From Candidatus Izemoplasmatales bacterium (lineage in GTDB: Bacteria > Bacillota_I > Bacilli_A > Izemoplasmatales > Hujiaoplasmataceae): a stretch of DNA of 64,000 nucleotides. The position numbers and the translations under genes were made by a program. Shown here piece by piece: positions 56,736 through 64,000 of this stretch (position 1 is the stretch's first letter; every line of letters begins with the position of its first letter). The notes under the pieces are model-generated. The model saw nothing but the letters and a program-made list of their open reading frames with translations. It made no database searches and was not told the DNA's origin. Location: positions 186,001 to 250,000 of the forward strand of contig JBAZNL010000001.1 in NCBI GenBank assembly GCA_041649275.1, read 5' to 3'.

Positions 56736-58739
56736 TCAGTCCAAATGGTACGCGTCGATCGCCGCCTCGGCCCTGCGTACGAGTTCGCGCGCCAGTCGGT
56801 CGGGATCGGCGAACAGCGTCTCGGCGTCGGCGAAGGCCTGTTCGAGCAGGTCGCGGTCCTCGACCACGTTCGCCGCCTTGAAGGCGGGCAGGCCCGTCTG
56901 TTCCTCGCCGAAGACGTCCCCGGGACCGCGGCGCCTCAGATCTTCCTCGCTGATCGCGAAGCCGTCGTGGGTCTCAGCCAGGATCGCGAGGCGTTCGCCA
57001 CCAAGGTTCTCGACGTCAGTCACGAGATGGCAGTACGACTGTTTTCCGCCGCGGCCGACGCGGCCGCGGAGCTGATGGAGCTGCGAGAGGCCAAAGCGGT
57101 CGGCGTTCAGGATCGCCATCACCGTCGCGTTCGGGACGTCGACGCCGACCTCGACGACGGTAGTCGCGACGAGGACGTCGGTCTTCCCCTCGCGGAAGGC
57201 GGCGACGGCCGCATCCTTCTCGACCGATTTCATCCGGCCGTGGAGCGAGCCGACGGACACGCCCGCCGGCAGATGCTTCTTCACGAGCGCGACCGCGTCG
57301 GGCACGCCATAGGCGTCGGTGGAATCATCGGCGGTCACGAGCGGCGCGATCACGTACGCCTGCCTGCCCGCGGCGATCTCGCGCGCCACGTCGTCCATCA
57401 GCCGCGGAAAATCGGCGAAGTCGACGATGTCGGTGACGATCGGGATCCGTCCCGCCGGCATCGTCCGGATCGTCGAGACGTCCATGTCGCCGAAGAGGGC
57501 GATCGCGAGCGTGCGCGGAATCGGCGTCGCCGACATCACGAGCACGTCCGGGACGTATCCCTTCTCGCGCAGGATCCGGCGCTGGGCGACGCCGAAGCGA
57601 TGCTGCTCGTCGATCACGACGAAGCCGAGGCGATGGAAGACGACCGGTTCCTGGATGAGTGCGTGGGTGCCGCAAACGACGTCGACGGAACCGTCCGCGA
57701 GACCCGCCAGGACGCGTTCGCGCTCGCCGCCTCGGACCGCCCCGGAAAGGAAGGCGACGCGGACGGAGAAGGGAGACAGAAGCCGTTCGAGGGTGGCGTG
57801 GTGCTGGCGCGCGAGGATCTCGGTAGGCGCCATGAAGACGGTCTGCTCACCGGCGGTGTGGATCGCGTAGGCCGCGATCGCGGCGCAGATCGTCTTGCCG
57901 GACCCGACGTCGCCCTGGAGCAGGCGGAGCATCCGCCGCGGCTTCTTCAGGTCGGCGAAGATCTCGTTGGTCGCCTGCTTCTGGTCGGCGGTGAGTTCGA
58001 AGGGAAGCGTGGCGATGAAGGCGCGGACGCGGTTGATGGCGTAGGCTTTGGGAACCGTCGCCACCGCGTCGTTCTTCCGTTTCTGGACGCGGACCGCGAG
58101 ACCGAAGGCCAGCAGTTCGCCGTACTTGATGCGTCGCGAGGCGCGGTCGATCTCGGATTCGTCCGTCGGCCGGTGGATGTAGTCGAGGACGGTACCGAGC
58201 GGTGCGATCCCGCGTTGTTCGAGCAGTCTGGCCGGAATCGTCTCGAAGGCCGCCTCGGGCGCGAGCGGCCGCGCCGTCAAGACGTACTTCGCCATCATCG
58301 CATCGGAGACGCCGTCCAGTCCGTAGACCGGAAGGATGCCCTCGCGGTAGCCGCCGGCGAGAACGATCGCGCTGGCGACGAAGACCCGCCGTCCCGGTTC
58401 GAACCGGCCGGTCGCGACCAGCTCGGCGCCGGGGATGAGGGCGGATCGGAGGAATTCGCGGTTGAAGACGGCGATCCGGAAGGCGAAGCCGTCGGCCTCG
58501 ACGTCGACCGAAAGGCGGGTCAGCTTCCTTCTGATGTAGGCGACCGTCGCCTGTTTCGCGACGACGGCGCGGACGTCCGCCTCGACGCCCTCGGCGACGG
58601 ATCGGGCCGGGGTCGGGAAGTGACGCTCGTACCGGATCGGAAAGGTGAGGACGAGGTCGCGCGGCGTGCGGATCCCGAGTCGATCGAGTTTCGCCGCGGT
58701 CGCGGCGCCGATTCCCTTGACGTCGGTGATGATTGCCAT
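56736..58739 (-). CDS. recG: ATP-dependent DNA helicase RecG
   Basis: 667 residues. An N-terminal wedge/OB domain (about 1-240) is followed by the helicase core: Walker A LLQGDVGSGKT, DEQH box VIDEQHRFG, motif III MSATPIPRTLA, and motif VI QLRGRVGRGG. It remodels stalled forks and branched DNA. The ATG at 58739 has AAAGGAGG upstream. It follows fakA, as in Bacillus. Confidence 0.97.
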   Translation of the reverse strand: MAIITDVKGIGAATAAKLDRLGIRTPRDLVLTFPIRYERHFPTPARSVAEGVEADVRAVVAKQATVAYIRRKLTRLSVDVEADGFAFRIAVFNREFLRSALIPGAELVATGRFEPGRRVFVASAIVLAGGYREGILPVYGLDGVSDAMMAKYVLTARPLAPEAAFETIPARLLEQRGIAPLGTVLDYIHRPTDESEIDRASRRIKYGELLAFGLAVRVQKRKNDAVATVPKAYAINRVRAFIATLPFELTADQKQATNEIFADLKKPRRMLRLLQGDVGSGKTICAAIAAYAIHTAGEQTVFMAPTEILARQHHATLERLLSPFSVRVAFLSGAVRGGERERVLAGLADGSVDVVCGTHALIQEPVVFHRLGFVVIDEQHRFGVAQRRILREKGYVPDVLVMSATPIPRTLAIALFGDMDVSTIRTMPAGRIPIVTDIVDFADFPRLMDDVAREIAAGRQAYVIAPLVTADDSTDAYGVPDAVALVKKHLPAGVSVGSLHGRMKSVEKDAAVAAFREGKTDVLVATTVVEVGVDVPNATVMAILNADRFGLSQLHQLRGRVGRGGKQSYCHLVTDVENLGGERLAILAETHDGFAISEEDLRRRGPGDVFGEEQTGLPAFKAANVVEDRDLLEQAFADAETLFADPDRLARELVRRAEAAIDAYHLD

Positions 58740-58770
58740 CGGATTCCTCCTTTCCGTCGGAACACCCTCC

Positions 58771-58789
58771 ATTGTATCATACGCCGCCC
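58771..58789 (-). promoter_or_regulatory. Candidate promoter of recG
   Basis: Minus-strand TGATACAAT (extended -10) 31 nt before the ATG, 7 nt after the 3' arm of a CCGCCC/GGGCGG hairpin. Confidence 0.5.
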
Positions 58790-58808
58790 GCAGGGGGCGG
58801 ACGGAGAT

Positions 58809-58836
58809 GAAAAAAAGACGCCCCGAAAGGCGTCTT
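58809..58836 (-). terminator. Terminator of fakA
   Basis: Minus-strand AAGACGCC-tttcgg-GGCGTCTT followed by TTTTTTCAT. Confidence 0.92.
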
Positions 58837-58848
58837 GTAGGCGAGGGG

Positions 58849-60564
58849 TCATTCGACCGAAACGATGTAGGAATAGATCTCCTGGCCGCCGGCGATCGTC
58901 TCGACTTCGGCGGAGGAGAGGTCTTCGATGGCCTTGACGAGCACGTCGACTTCGGCGTCCTGGACGTCGGCGCCGTACATCACGGTGACGATCTCGCTCT
59001 TCGGGTCGAGCATCCGCTCCATCATTGCGGTCGCGACCGCGAGGCGGTCCTGCGCGCAGGAGACGATCTCGCCGTCGTGGATTCCGATGAAGTCGTTCTT
59101 CCGGATCTGGACGCCGTTGTTCACGGAGTCGCGGATCGCGTAGGTGACCTCGCCGGTCTTCACGTGCATGATGTGGTTCTTCATGTCGGTCAGGTTCTTC
59201 TCGGCGTCCTGGGTGGCGTCGAACATCGTGAGCGAGGCGTAGCCTTGGGCGATCGTCTTCGCCGGCAGGACGTAGACCTTCTTGTTCTCGATGATCTTCG
59301 CCGCCGTCTCGGCGGAGAGGAGCACGTTCTTGTTGTTGGGGATGATGATGACGGAGTCGGCGTCGATCGCGTCGCAAGCCTGGACGAAGTCCTCGATCGA
59401 GGGATTCATCGTCTGGCCGCCTTCGATGATGAAGTCGCAGCCCATCTCGATGAACGTCTCCTTGAGGCCGTCGCCGTTGACGACGGCGACGATCGCGTAC
59501 TTCTTGTGGACGCGGGGGGTGACGCGGGGGGTATGGTCGTGGCCGCAGTCGCACGGTTCGCCGGAGGTTCCTTCGGCGTGCGTCGGCTCGTGCATCACGA
59601 CTTCGGTGTGCTGGACGGTCATGTTCTCGATCTTGAGGTTGATGAAGAAGCCGAAGCGCTGGCCGAGGTTCAGGACGTCACCGGGGGTCTCGGTGTGGAT
59701 ATGGACCTTGAGGATGTTGTCGTCCTGGACGCAGACGAGGGAGTTCCCGAGGGGACTGATCATCTCGACGAAATCCTTCTGGGAGAACTCGTCGACCTTG
59801 GCGATCTGCATGATGAACTCGGTGCAGTAGCCGTAGTTTCCGTCGTCTTTGAAGGCCTCGTGGTTGAGGACCGACTGCGGCCGGGGAGCCTCGCCCGCGA
59901 CGTGGCCGGGTGCCTTCTGGGCCGCGTCGACGGCGTCGGCGAGGGTCTTGCCCTTGAGCGCGTCGAGCATCCCGCGGACGATCTCGATGTAGCCGGCTCC
60001 GCCGGAGTCGATGACGCCAACCTCCTTCAGGATCGGAAGCAGGTCGGGGGTGCGTTCGAGGGAAGCCTCGAGCTCGACCATGTAGGAATCGAACAGGGTC
60101 TCGAAGCGGTTCGTGGTCGGGCAGAGCGAGAGCGCCCGGTCGGCGCCTTCGCGGGCGACCGTGAGCATCGTGCCTTCGACCGGGTTGATGACGGCCGCAT
60201 AGGCTTGCTCCACGCCGTTGCGCAGCGCGTGGGAAAAGGTACAGGTGTCGGCTTCCGCAAGTCCCTTGAGACCGTTGGCGAGACCGCTGAAGAGCTGCGA
60301 AAGGATGACGCCGGAGTTGCCCCGCGCCCCCATCAGCATCCCTCTGGCGATCGCCTTCGCGACGACGCCGATGGCCGCTTCGTCGGAAGCGGCAACGGCC
60401 TTGGCGCCGGCGGTCATGGTCGCCGACATGTTGGAGCCGGTGTCACCGTCCGGAACCGGGAAGACGTTCAGTTCGTTGATCCGGTCGATGTTGTTGCGAA
60501 GCTGGATCGCACCGTTCGTCACCATTTTCTTGAGCAGACGCCCGTCGATCAGGAATGTGTCCAT
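58849..60564 (-). CDS. fakA: Fatty acid kinase catalytic subunit FakA (DhaL/YloV type)
   Basis: 571 residues. The N-terminal DhaL domain binds ATP-Mg through NVFPVPDGDTGSNM (33-46; D39, D41, T42). The middle domain contains an added EPCDCGHDHTPR stretch near residues 334-345 that looks like a metal-binding loop. The C-terminal domain (IVAVVNGDGLKETFIE...) is the FakB-contacting part. It phosphorylates the fatty acid bound to FakB; a DegV/FakB gene is at 10392. Its position rpmB-[asp23]-fakA-recG-plsX matches Bacillota, except that asp23 is missing and rpmB is divergent. Confidence 0.94.
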   Translation of the reverse strand: MDTFLIDGRLLKKMVTNGAIQLRNNIDRINELNVFPVPDGDTGSNMSATMTAGAKAVAASDEAAIGVVAKAIARGMLMGARGNSGVILSQLFSGLANGLKGLAEADTCTFSHALRNGVEQAYAAVINPVEGTMLTVAREGADRALSLCPTTNRFETLFDSYMVELEASLERTPDLLPILKEVGVIDSGGAGYIEIVRGMLDALKGKTLADAVDAAQKAPGHVAGEAPRPQSVLNHEAFKDDGNYGYCTEFIMQIAKVDEFSQKDFVEMISPLGNSLVCVQDDNILKVHIHTETPGDVLNLGQRFGFFINLKIENMTVQHTEVVMHEPTHAEGTSGEPCDCGHDHTPRVTPRVHKKYAIVAVVNGDGLKETFIEMGCDFIIEGGQTMNPSIEDFVQACDAIDADSVIIIPNNKNVLLSAETAAKIIENKKVYVLPAKTIAQGYASLTMFDATQDAEKNLTDMKNHIMHVKTGEVTYAIRDSVNNGVQIRKNDFIGIHDGEIVSCAQDRLAVATAMMERMLDPKSEIVTVMYGADVQDAEVDVLVKAIEDLSSAEVETIAGGQEIYSYIVSVE

Positions 60565-60650
60565 TGGAACCCTCCATGCGAGTCTAGGATCGTGTATCCG
60601 TGAACGGCGTCGCGAGTCGCGAGCCGAAAAAACGCCGAAAAGGCAAAAAC

Positions 60651-60679
60651 ATCATATCACATCGATTTCGAAAAAGCAA
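60651..60679 (-). promoter_or_regulatory. Promoter of fakA
   Basis: On the minus strand TTGCTT, 17 nt spacing, TGATATGAT, with a leader of about 80 nt that contains GGCG...CGCC stem potential. Confidence 0.7.
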
Positions 60680-60735
60680 TTACTTTGTGTTTCAAAGCCT
60701 CCCCCGGGGACGACTTCGAAAAAAGCAGATTTTGC

Positions 60736-60763
60736 TTGCATTCCCATCATATTATGATAAAAT
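60736..60763 (+). promoter_or_regulatory. Promoter of rpmB
   Basis: TTGCAT, 16 nt spacing, TGATAAAAT (extended -10). Confidence 0.7.
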
Positions 60764-60800
60764 ATAGATTGCTGAATCAAGTAGAAACGGAGTGAAACCC

Positions 60801-60992
60801 ATGCCGAGAGTCTGCGTCATCACCGGAAAGAGCAACATGTCGGGGAACCAGCGTTCCCACTCGATGATCGCCACCCGCAAACAATGGAAGGCCAACCTGC
60901 AGAAGGTCCGCATCGTCGACGAGAACGGCAACGTGAAGCGCGTCTACGTTTCCGCCCGTGCCCTCAAGAGCGGAAAGATCACGAGAGCCTGA
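60801..60992 (+). CDS. rpmB: 50S ribosomal protein L28
   Basis: 63 residues, MPRVCVITGKSNMSGNQRSH at the start and VYVSARALKSGKI near the end, typical of L28. The zinc-binding CxxC of some L28 is not present (only one Cys, C5). ACGGAG precedes the ATG. Monocistronic, divergent from fakA. Confidence 0.97.
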   Translation: MPRVCVITGKSNMSGNQRSHSMIATRKQWKANLQKVRIVDENGNVKRVYVSARALKSGKITRA

Positions 60993-61010
60993 CACATTCG
61001 CGAGAAATCG

Positions 61011-61037
61011 CGCCTCTTCGGAGGCGTTTTTTCTTTC
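61011..61037 (+). terminator. Terminator of rpmB
   Basis: CGCCTC-ttcg-GAGGCG followed by TTTTTTCTTTC. Confidence 0.93.
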
Positions 61038-61069
61038 TTCCATTCGACCCGAAATCCATGCAAAAAGAG

Positions 61070-61090
61070 CGCCGATCGGCGCTCTTTGCA
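61070..61090 (-). terminator. Terminator of the HtrA-like protease operon
   Basis: Perfect AAAGAGCGCC-gatc-GGCGCTCTTT with TTG after it on the minus strand, just after the stop at 61094. Confidence 0.85.
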
Positions 61091-61093
61091 TTT

Positions 61094-62056
61094 TCAGAAA
61101 CCCGTGTCGAAGATCGCGACGACGGTCTTGACGTCGTTGATCGGAATCGAGAAACCCATGCCTTCGATGTCCGTCGTGGCGTACTTCGAGACGTTGATTC
61201 CGACAACCTCGCCGGCGAGATTGAAGAGCGGTCCGCCGGAATTGCCGGAATTGATCGAGGCGTCGTGCTGGATGTAGAGGACGGCGCCGTCCCCGGCCAC
61301 GTCGCGGCCGGTGCCGGCGACGACGCCCATCGTCATCGAACCGTAGAAGTCGTATCCTTTCGGATGTCCGCTGGCGAGGACGATCATGCCGGTCGCGACG
61401 GTGTCCGAATCGCCCAGCGCGGCGGGCACGATCGCGTAGGGAAGGTCGGCTCCGGAGAAGCGGAGGACGGCGATGTCGACGTCGGCGTTCGCCCCGAGCA
61501 GTTCGCCGGTGACGTACGAGCCGTCGGAAAAGACGATCCGGTAGTTGTCCCCGCCTTCGACGACGTGTTCGTTCGTGATCAGATAGTATGCGTCGGCGAC
61601 CGCGTCGTAGCGGTAGACGACGCCGCTGCCGAGGGCGAGCCCGTTGACGCCGGCATAGGTCGAGACGCCGAGCACGGAGGCATCGGCGACGAGCACGACC
61701 TCGTCGATGCGGTCCTGCAGTTCGTTCGCGACGACCGCGATCGAACCCGATTCGAGCATGGTTTCGAGATCCGCGACGACCTTCGCGTAGATCTCCTCGT
61801 AGAGTTCCTCGCCGATGCCGGCGGCGACGCTGTCGTAGACCTCCTGGTAGATCTCGTCGTAGACGTCCTGGTAGATCTGGTCGATCAGGTCGTCGAGGTC
61901 CGAGTAGACGTAGGTGCGTGAGGCTCCCGACGACGTCGTCGTGACGGCCGTGAACGTCGTCGCGGCGGTCGTGGTCTCTCCCGAAATCGAACGGACCGCG
62001 AAGCCGCCGAGGACGGAAAGGACGGCAAGCGCCAGGATCACGATGATCTTTTTCAT
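61094..62056 (-). CDS. HtrA-like trypsin-fold serine protease without PDZ domain
   Basis: 320 residues. An N-terminal membrane anchor (about 4-24) is followed by a Thr-rich stretch and a long helix (about 50-100) with repeated DxxYxEIY-type units (QIYQDVYDEIYQEVYDSV). The protease domain has H164 (TNEHVVEGG), D194 (ADVDIAVLRF) and S273 (INSGNSGGPL). It ends right after the protease fold. It probably degrades or checks exported proteins at the membrane surface. It follows the larger paralog by 13 nt in the same operon. Confidence 0.92.
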   Translation of the reverse strand: MKKIIVILALAVLSVLGGFAVRSISGETTTAATTFTAVTTTSSGASRTYVYSDLDDLIDQIYQDVYDEIYQEVYDSVAAGIGEELYEEIYAKVVADLETMLESGSIAVVANELQDRIDEVVLVADASVLGVSTYAGVNGLALGSGVVYRYDAVADAYYLITNEHVVEGGDNYRIVFSDGSYVTGELLGANADVDIAVLRFSGADLPYAIVPAALGDSDTVATGMIVLASGHPKGYDFYGSMTMGVVAGTGRDVAGDGAVLYIQHDASINSGNSGGPLFNLAGEVVGINVSKYATTDIEGMGFSIPINDVKTVVAIFDTGF

Positions 62057-62069
62057 GGAAGGATCCTCC

Positions 62070-63359
62070 TCAGGGTCGCGGCATCAGTTCGATCGCGTCG
62101 AACGTGAGATAGCCGCCGTTCCGGTAGACGGTGACGGAGATGACGTCGCCGACGTGGTACTGCTTGAACTGCTGGACGAAATCGTCGGTGTCGACGATGT
62201 CGATCGCGCCGATCCGGGTGACGATGTCGCCCGGCTCGACATAACCGTCGAGGGTCGCGCCGTCGCCGACGGCGAGGACGTAGAAGCCGGCCTCGATGCC
62301 CTCCGGAAGCGTGATTCCGTAGAAGGTGAAGTAGTCGGGGTTCTGGGCGATGTCGACGAAGGTGATCCCGAGCACGGGCTTGACCTTCGAGACGCCGAAT
62401 TCCTCGATGTCGTCGCAGATCGCGGACACGAGGTTCGACGGGATCGCGAAGCCCATCCCCTCGATCTCGGTGGCGGCGATCTTGATCACGTTGATCCCGA
62501 TCACCTCGCCGTCGAGGTTGAAGAGCGCGCCGCCCGAGTTGCCGGCGTTGATCGAGGCGTCGTGCTGGATGTAGTTCACGAACATGTCCTTGACCTCGTC
62601 GTTGTCGATGTCGAAATAGCGGTCGAGTCCGGACACGATCCCCATCGTCATCGACCCGTAGTAGTCGAAGCCGGAGGGGTTCCCGACGGCGAGGACGATC
62701 GTGCCCTTCGTGACGAGGTCGGAATCGCCGAACGCGGCGGTGGCGTAATCGGTCGCGGACGTGAAGTAGATCACGGCGACGTCGACGGTCGCGTCGACAC
62801 CGCGCAGCACGCCGTCGTGATACTCGCCGTCGGGCGTAAGGATCCTGAGGGAAGCGGCGCCTTCGACGACGTGGTTGTTCGTGACCACGTAGTACTGGTC
62901 TCCGGTGTGCTTGTAGACAACGCCGGAACCGACCGAAACGCCGTTGCCCTGGGCGTCGTAGTTGGCGACGCCGACGACGGCCTGGGCTTCGCCCATGGCG
63001 ACCGACCGCACCAGTTCGACGATCGAAAGCGGCGTGACGGTGATCGTGCCGTCGACGATCATGGCGACGACGTCGTCCATGATCTGGGCGTAGATCTCGT
63101 CGAAACGATCCTGGGACAGGTCGGCGGCGACTTCGGCGTAGACGGCGTCATAGAGTTCCGCATAGATGCGGTTGTAGACTTCCGACCGGATCAGGTCGAT
63201 GTCGATCGTGACCTCGGTGGTGGTGACGGATACGGTCGTCGCCGCGGTGGTGACGGCGGTCGTGGAGCGGGTGGTCGTCGAGATCGGGAAGACGAACGTG
63301 CAGCCGGCGAAGGCCACGGTCGCGATCAGGGCGAGGAACAGGGCAAGGATTCGTTTCAT
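62070..63359 (-). CDS. HtrA/DegP-like serine protease lipoprotein with PDZ domain
   Basis: 429 residues from the ATG at 63359 (GAGGTG upstream). Lipobox FAGC (C20), a Thr-rich linker (28-50) and a Tyr-rich helix (55-95, e.g. YNRIYAELYDAVYAEV). Catalytic triad H163 (TNNHVVEGA), D193 (TVDVAVIYF), S275 (NAGNSGGAL). A C-terminal PDZ domain (about 320-425) with GYVEPGDIVTRIGAIDI. It is a surface quality-control protease. First gene of the pair; promoter TGCTATAAT at 63388-63395. Confidence 0.94.
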   Translation of the reverse strand: MKRILALFLALIATVAFAGCTFVFPISTTTRSTTAVTTAATTVSVTTTEVTIDIDLIRSEVYNRIYAELYDAVYAEVAADLSQDRFDEIYAQIMDDVVAMIVDGTITVTPLSIVELVRSVAMGEAQAVVGVANYDAQGNGVSVGSGVVYKHTGDQYYVVTNNHVVEGAASLRILTPDGEYHDGVLRGVDATVDVAVIYFTSATDYATAAFGDSDLVTKGTIVLAVGNPSGFDYYGSMTMGIVSGLDRYFDIDNDEVKDMFVNYIQHDASINAGNSGGALFNLDGEVIGINVIKIAATEIEGMGFAIPSNLVSAICDDIEEFGVSKVKPVLGITFVDIAQNPDYFTFYGITLPEGIEAGFYVLAVGDGATLDGYVEPGDIVTRIGAIDIVDTDDFVQQFKQYHVGDVISVTVYRNGGYLTFDAIELMPRP

Positions 63360-63387
63360 GTGCGACACCTCGTTGGGAATTGCGTCC

Positions 63388-63395
63388 ATTATAGC
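63388..63395 (-). promoter_or_regulatory. Extended -10 promoter of the htrA-like pair
   Basis: Minus-strand TGCTATAAT 28 nt before the ATG; no good -35. Confidence 0.55.
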
Positions 63396-63445
63396 ACCGC
63401 GTCCCGCGCATTGCGTGACGCGTGCGTGTTTTTTTGATGAAATCG

Positions 63446-64000
63446 CTAGCGCCCGCGCGGTTCCGGGTCGTCGGTCTCGATGACGAGCAGACGGCCTTTC
63501 GAAAACGCCACTTCGCCCGCGCCTTCGTTGGAGACGCAGAGCGACTCGTGGGTGGCGAGGTAATGGTCGTCGAGTTCGTAGCGGAATCCCTTGATGGACA
63601 GCCGGTAACAGTCCTCGAGCGCGAAGAAGGAGACGTACCGCCGGTCGTTCGCGATCCGGTGGACGCCCTTGCGGAGCACGTACATGCGCGTCCGGCCGTC
63701 TTCGAAGGAAAGATCGTAGCGCTTCATCAGGTTGACGTTGGCGATCAGGTGGTCGACCCGTCCGCCGATCCCACCGTAGACGACGATCTCGTCGTAGACA
63801 TGGTGGTTGTGCACGTAGTCGACGGCGAAGGCGAGGTCGGTCATGTTCTTGTCGGCCGGCAGTTCGACGACGACCTTCGCCGTGGTTCGGACGCGGTCGA
63901 CGTTTCCCGGATCGATCGAGTCGAAGTCGCCGACGGCGAGATCGATCGGCAGGTTCGCTTCGAGCATGCGGTCCAGTCCTGAATCGACGCCGACGAGCAG
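63446..64000 (-). CDS. thiN: Thiamine diphosphokinase (N-terminus outside window)
   Basis: The minus frame is open to the window edge; 184 residues are visible, starting LLVGVDSGLDRML. Thiamine pyrophosphokinase features are DLAVGDFDSI, ADKNMTDLAFAVDY, the GGIGGRVDHLIANV motif and a C-terminal beta-rich thiamine-binding half. It makes thiamine diphosphate from thiamine and ATP. The start codon lies beyond 64000. A clear terminator was not found after the stop; the HtrA promoter follows. Confidence 0.93.
   Translation of the reverse strand: MLVGVDSGLDRMLEANLPIDLAVGDFDSIDPGNVDRVRTTAKVVVELPADKNMTDLAFAVDYVHNHHVYDEIVVYGGIGGRVDHLIANVNLMKRYDLSFEDGRTRMYVLRKGVHRIANDRRYVSFFALEDCYRLSIKGFRYELDDHYLATHESLCVSNEGAGEVAFSKGRLLVIETDDPEPRGR

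Noticed and set aside
60565..60650. Riboswitch in the ~80-nt fakA leader
   Set aside because: It has GGCG...CGCC stem potential but matches no riboswitch consensus I know and no clear terminator/anti-terminator pair.
1..64000. Mycoplasma genetic code (UGA as Trp)
   Set aside because: Many genes end in TGA within ATGA overlaps and Trp is encoded by TGG; reading UGA as Trp would fuse neighbouring genes.

Overview
The window is GC-rich (clearly above 60% by eye) and almost fully coding, with 59 protein genes (two cut by the window edges) and three tRNA genes. Gene families and gene order point to Bacillota, probably a lineage near the Izemoplasmatales/Acholeplasmatales. The reasons are the order fakA-recG-plsX-rnc beside rpmB, the yceD-rpmF pair, DUF3899 and DUF4349 proteins, a bipartite FakA/FakB system, and surface lipoproteins with repeated DUF5011-type Ig-like domains. 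UGA is a stop codon: many stops sit inside ATGA overlaps, so the genetic code is the standard bacterial one. The lineage is an inference from gene content and the high GC is unusual for it. I see no transposase, integrase, CRISPR array or prophage.

Layout. 1-6100 (minus): an operon of manA, rimO, a DUF368 (PopT-like) transporter, an SPL-type radical SAM protein, an M20 amidohydrolase and a truncated amidohydrolase. 6100-10320: a MarR repressor with a heterodimeric ABC exporter. 10360-12830: a DegV/FakB protein, and divergently a two-subunit class I fumarate hydratase. 12830-17930: proS and the Leloir operon galM-galE-galT. 18030-27100: an unknown membrane protein and a complete oppABCDF operon whose binding protein has 1173 residues. 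27240-32200: a DUF3899 protein, a large S41-type lipoprotein and a DUF2156-Eis fusion. 32230-36150: an operon of a Gfo/Idh/MocA oxidoreductase, a GNAT protein, a ZIP transporter and a pseudouridine synthase. 36180-41300: archaeal-type aspS, an AraC regulator, a fluoride riboswitch controlling a cation/proton antiporter, and an HI0933-type flavoprotein. 41360-47820: a GH4 glycosidase with two lipoproteins, an SGNH hydrolase, a CPBP protein and two short-chain dehydrogenase/epimerases. 47977-48356: tRNA-Pro, tRNA-Ser, tRNA-Gly. 48420-60990: rsmH, rpmF-yceD, a PIG-L deacetylase, an Mrp ATPase, an XRE/TPR regulator, plsX-rnc-dnaD-nth, recG, fakA and divergent rpmB. 61090-64000: two HtrA-like proteases and truncated thiN.

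Themes. Carbohydrate handling (gal operon, manA, GH4) and peptide uptake (Opp plus several proteases) suggest a heterotroph living on sugars and peptides. FakA, a DegV/FakB protein and PlsX together form a route from exogenous fatty acid to acyl-phosphate. The most notable regulatory element is a fluoride riboswitch with a consensus promoter and an overlapping terminator in front of a PF00999 antiporter. A second theme is compact signals: in several places the -35 box of one gene lies in the loop of a hairpin that separates it from the preceding gene, and many -10 boxes are of the extended form TGATATAAT.
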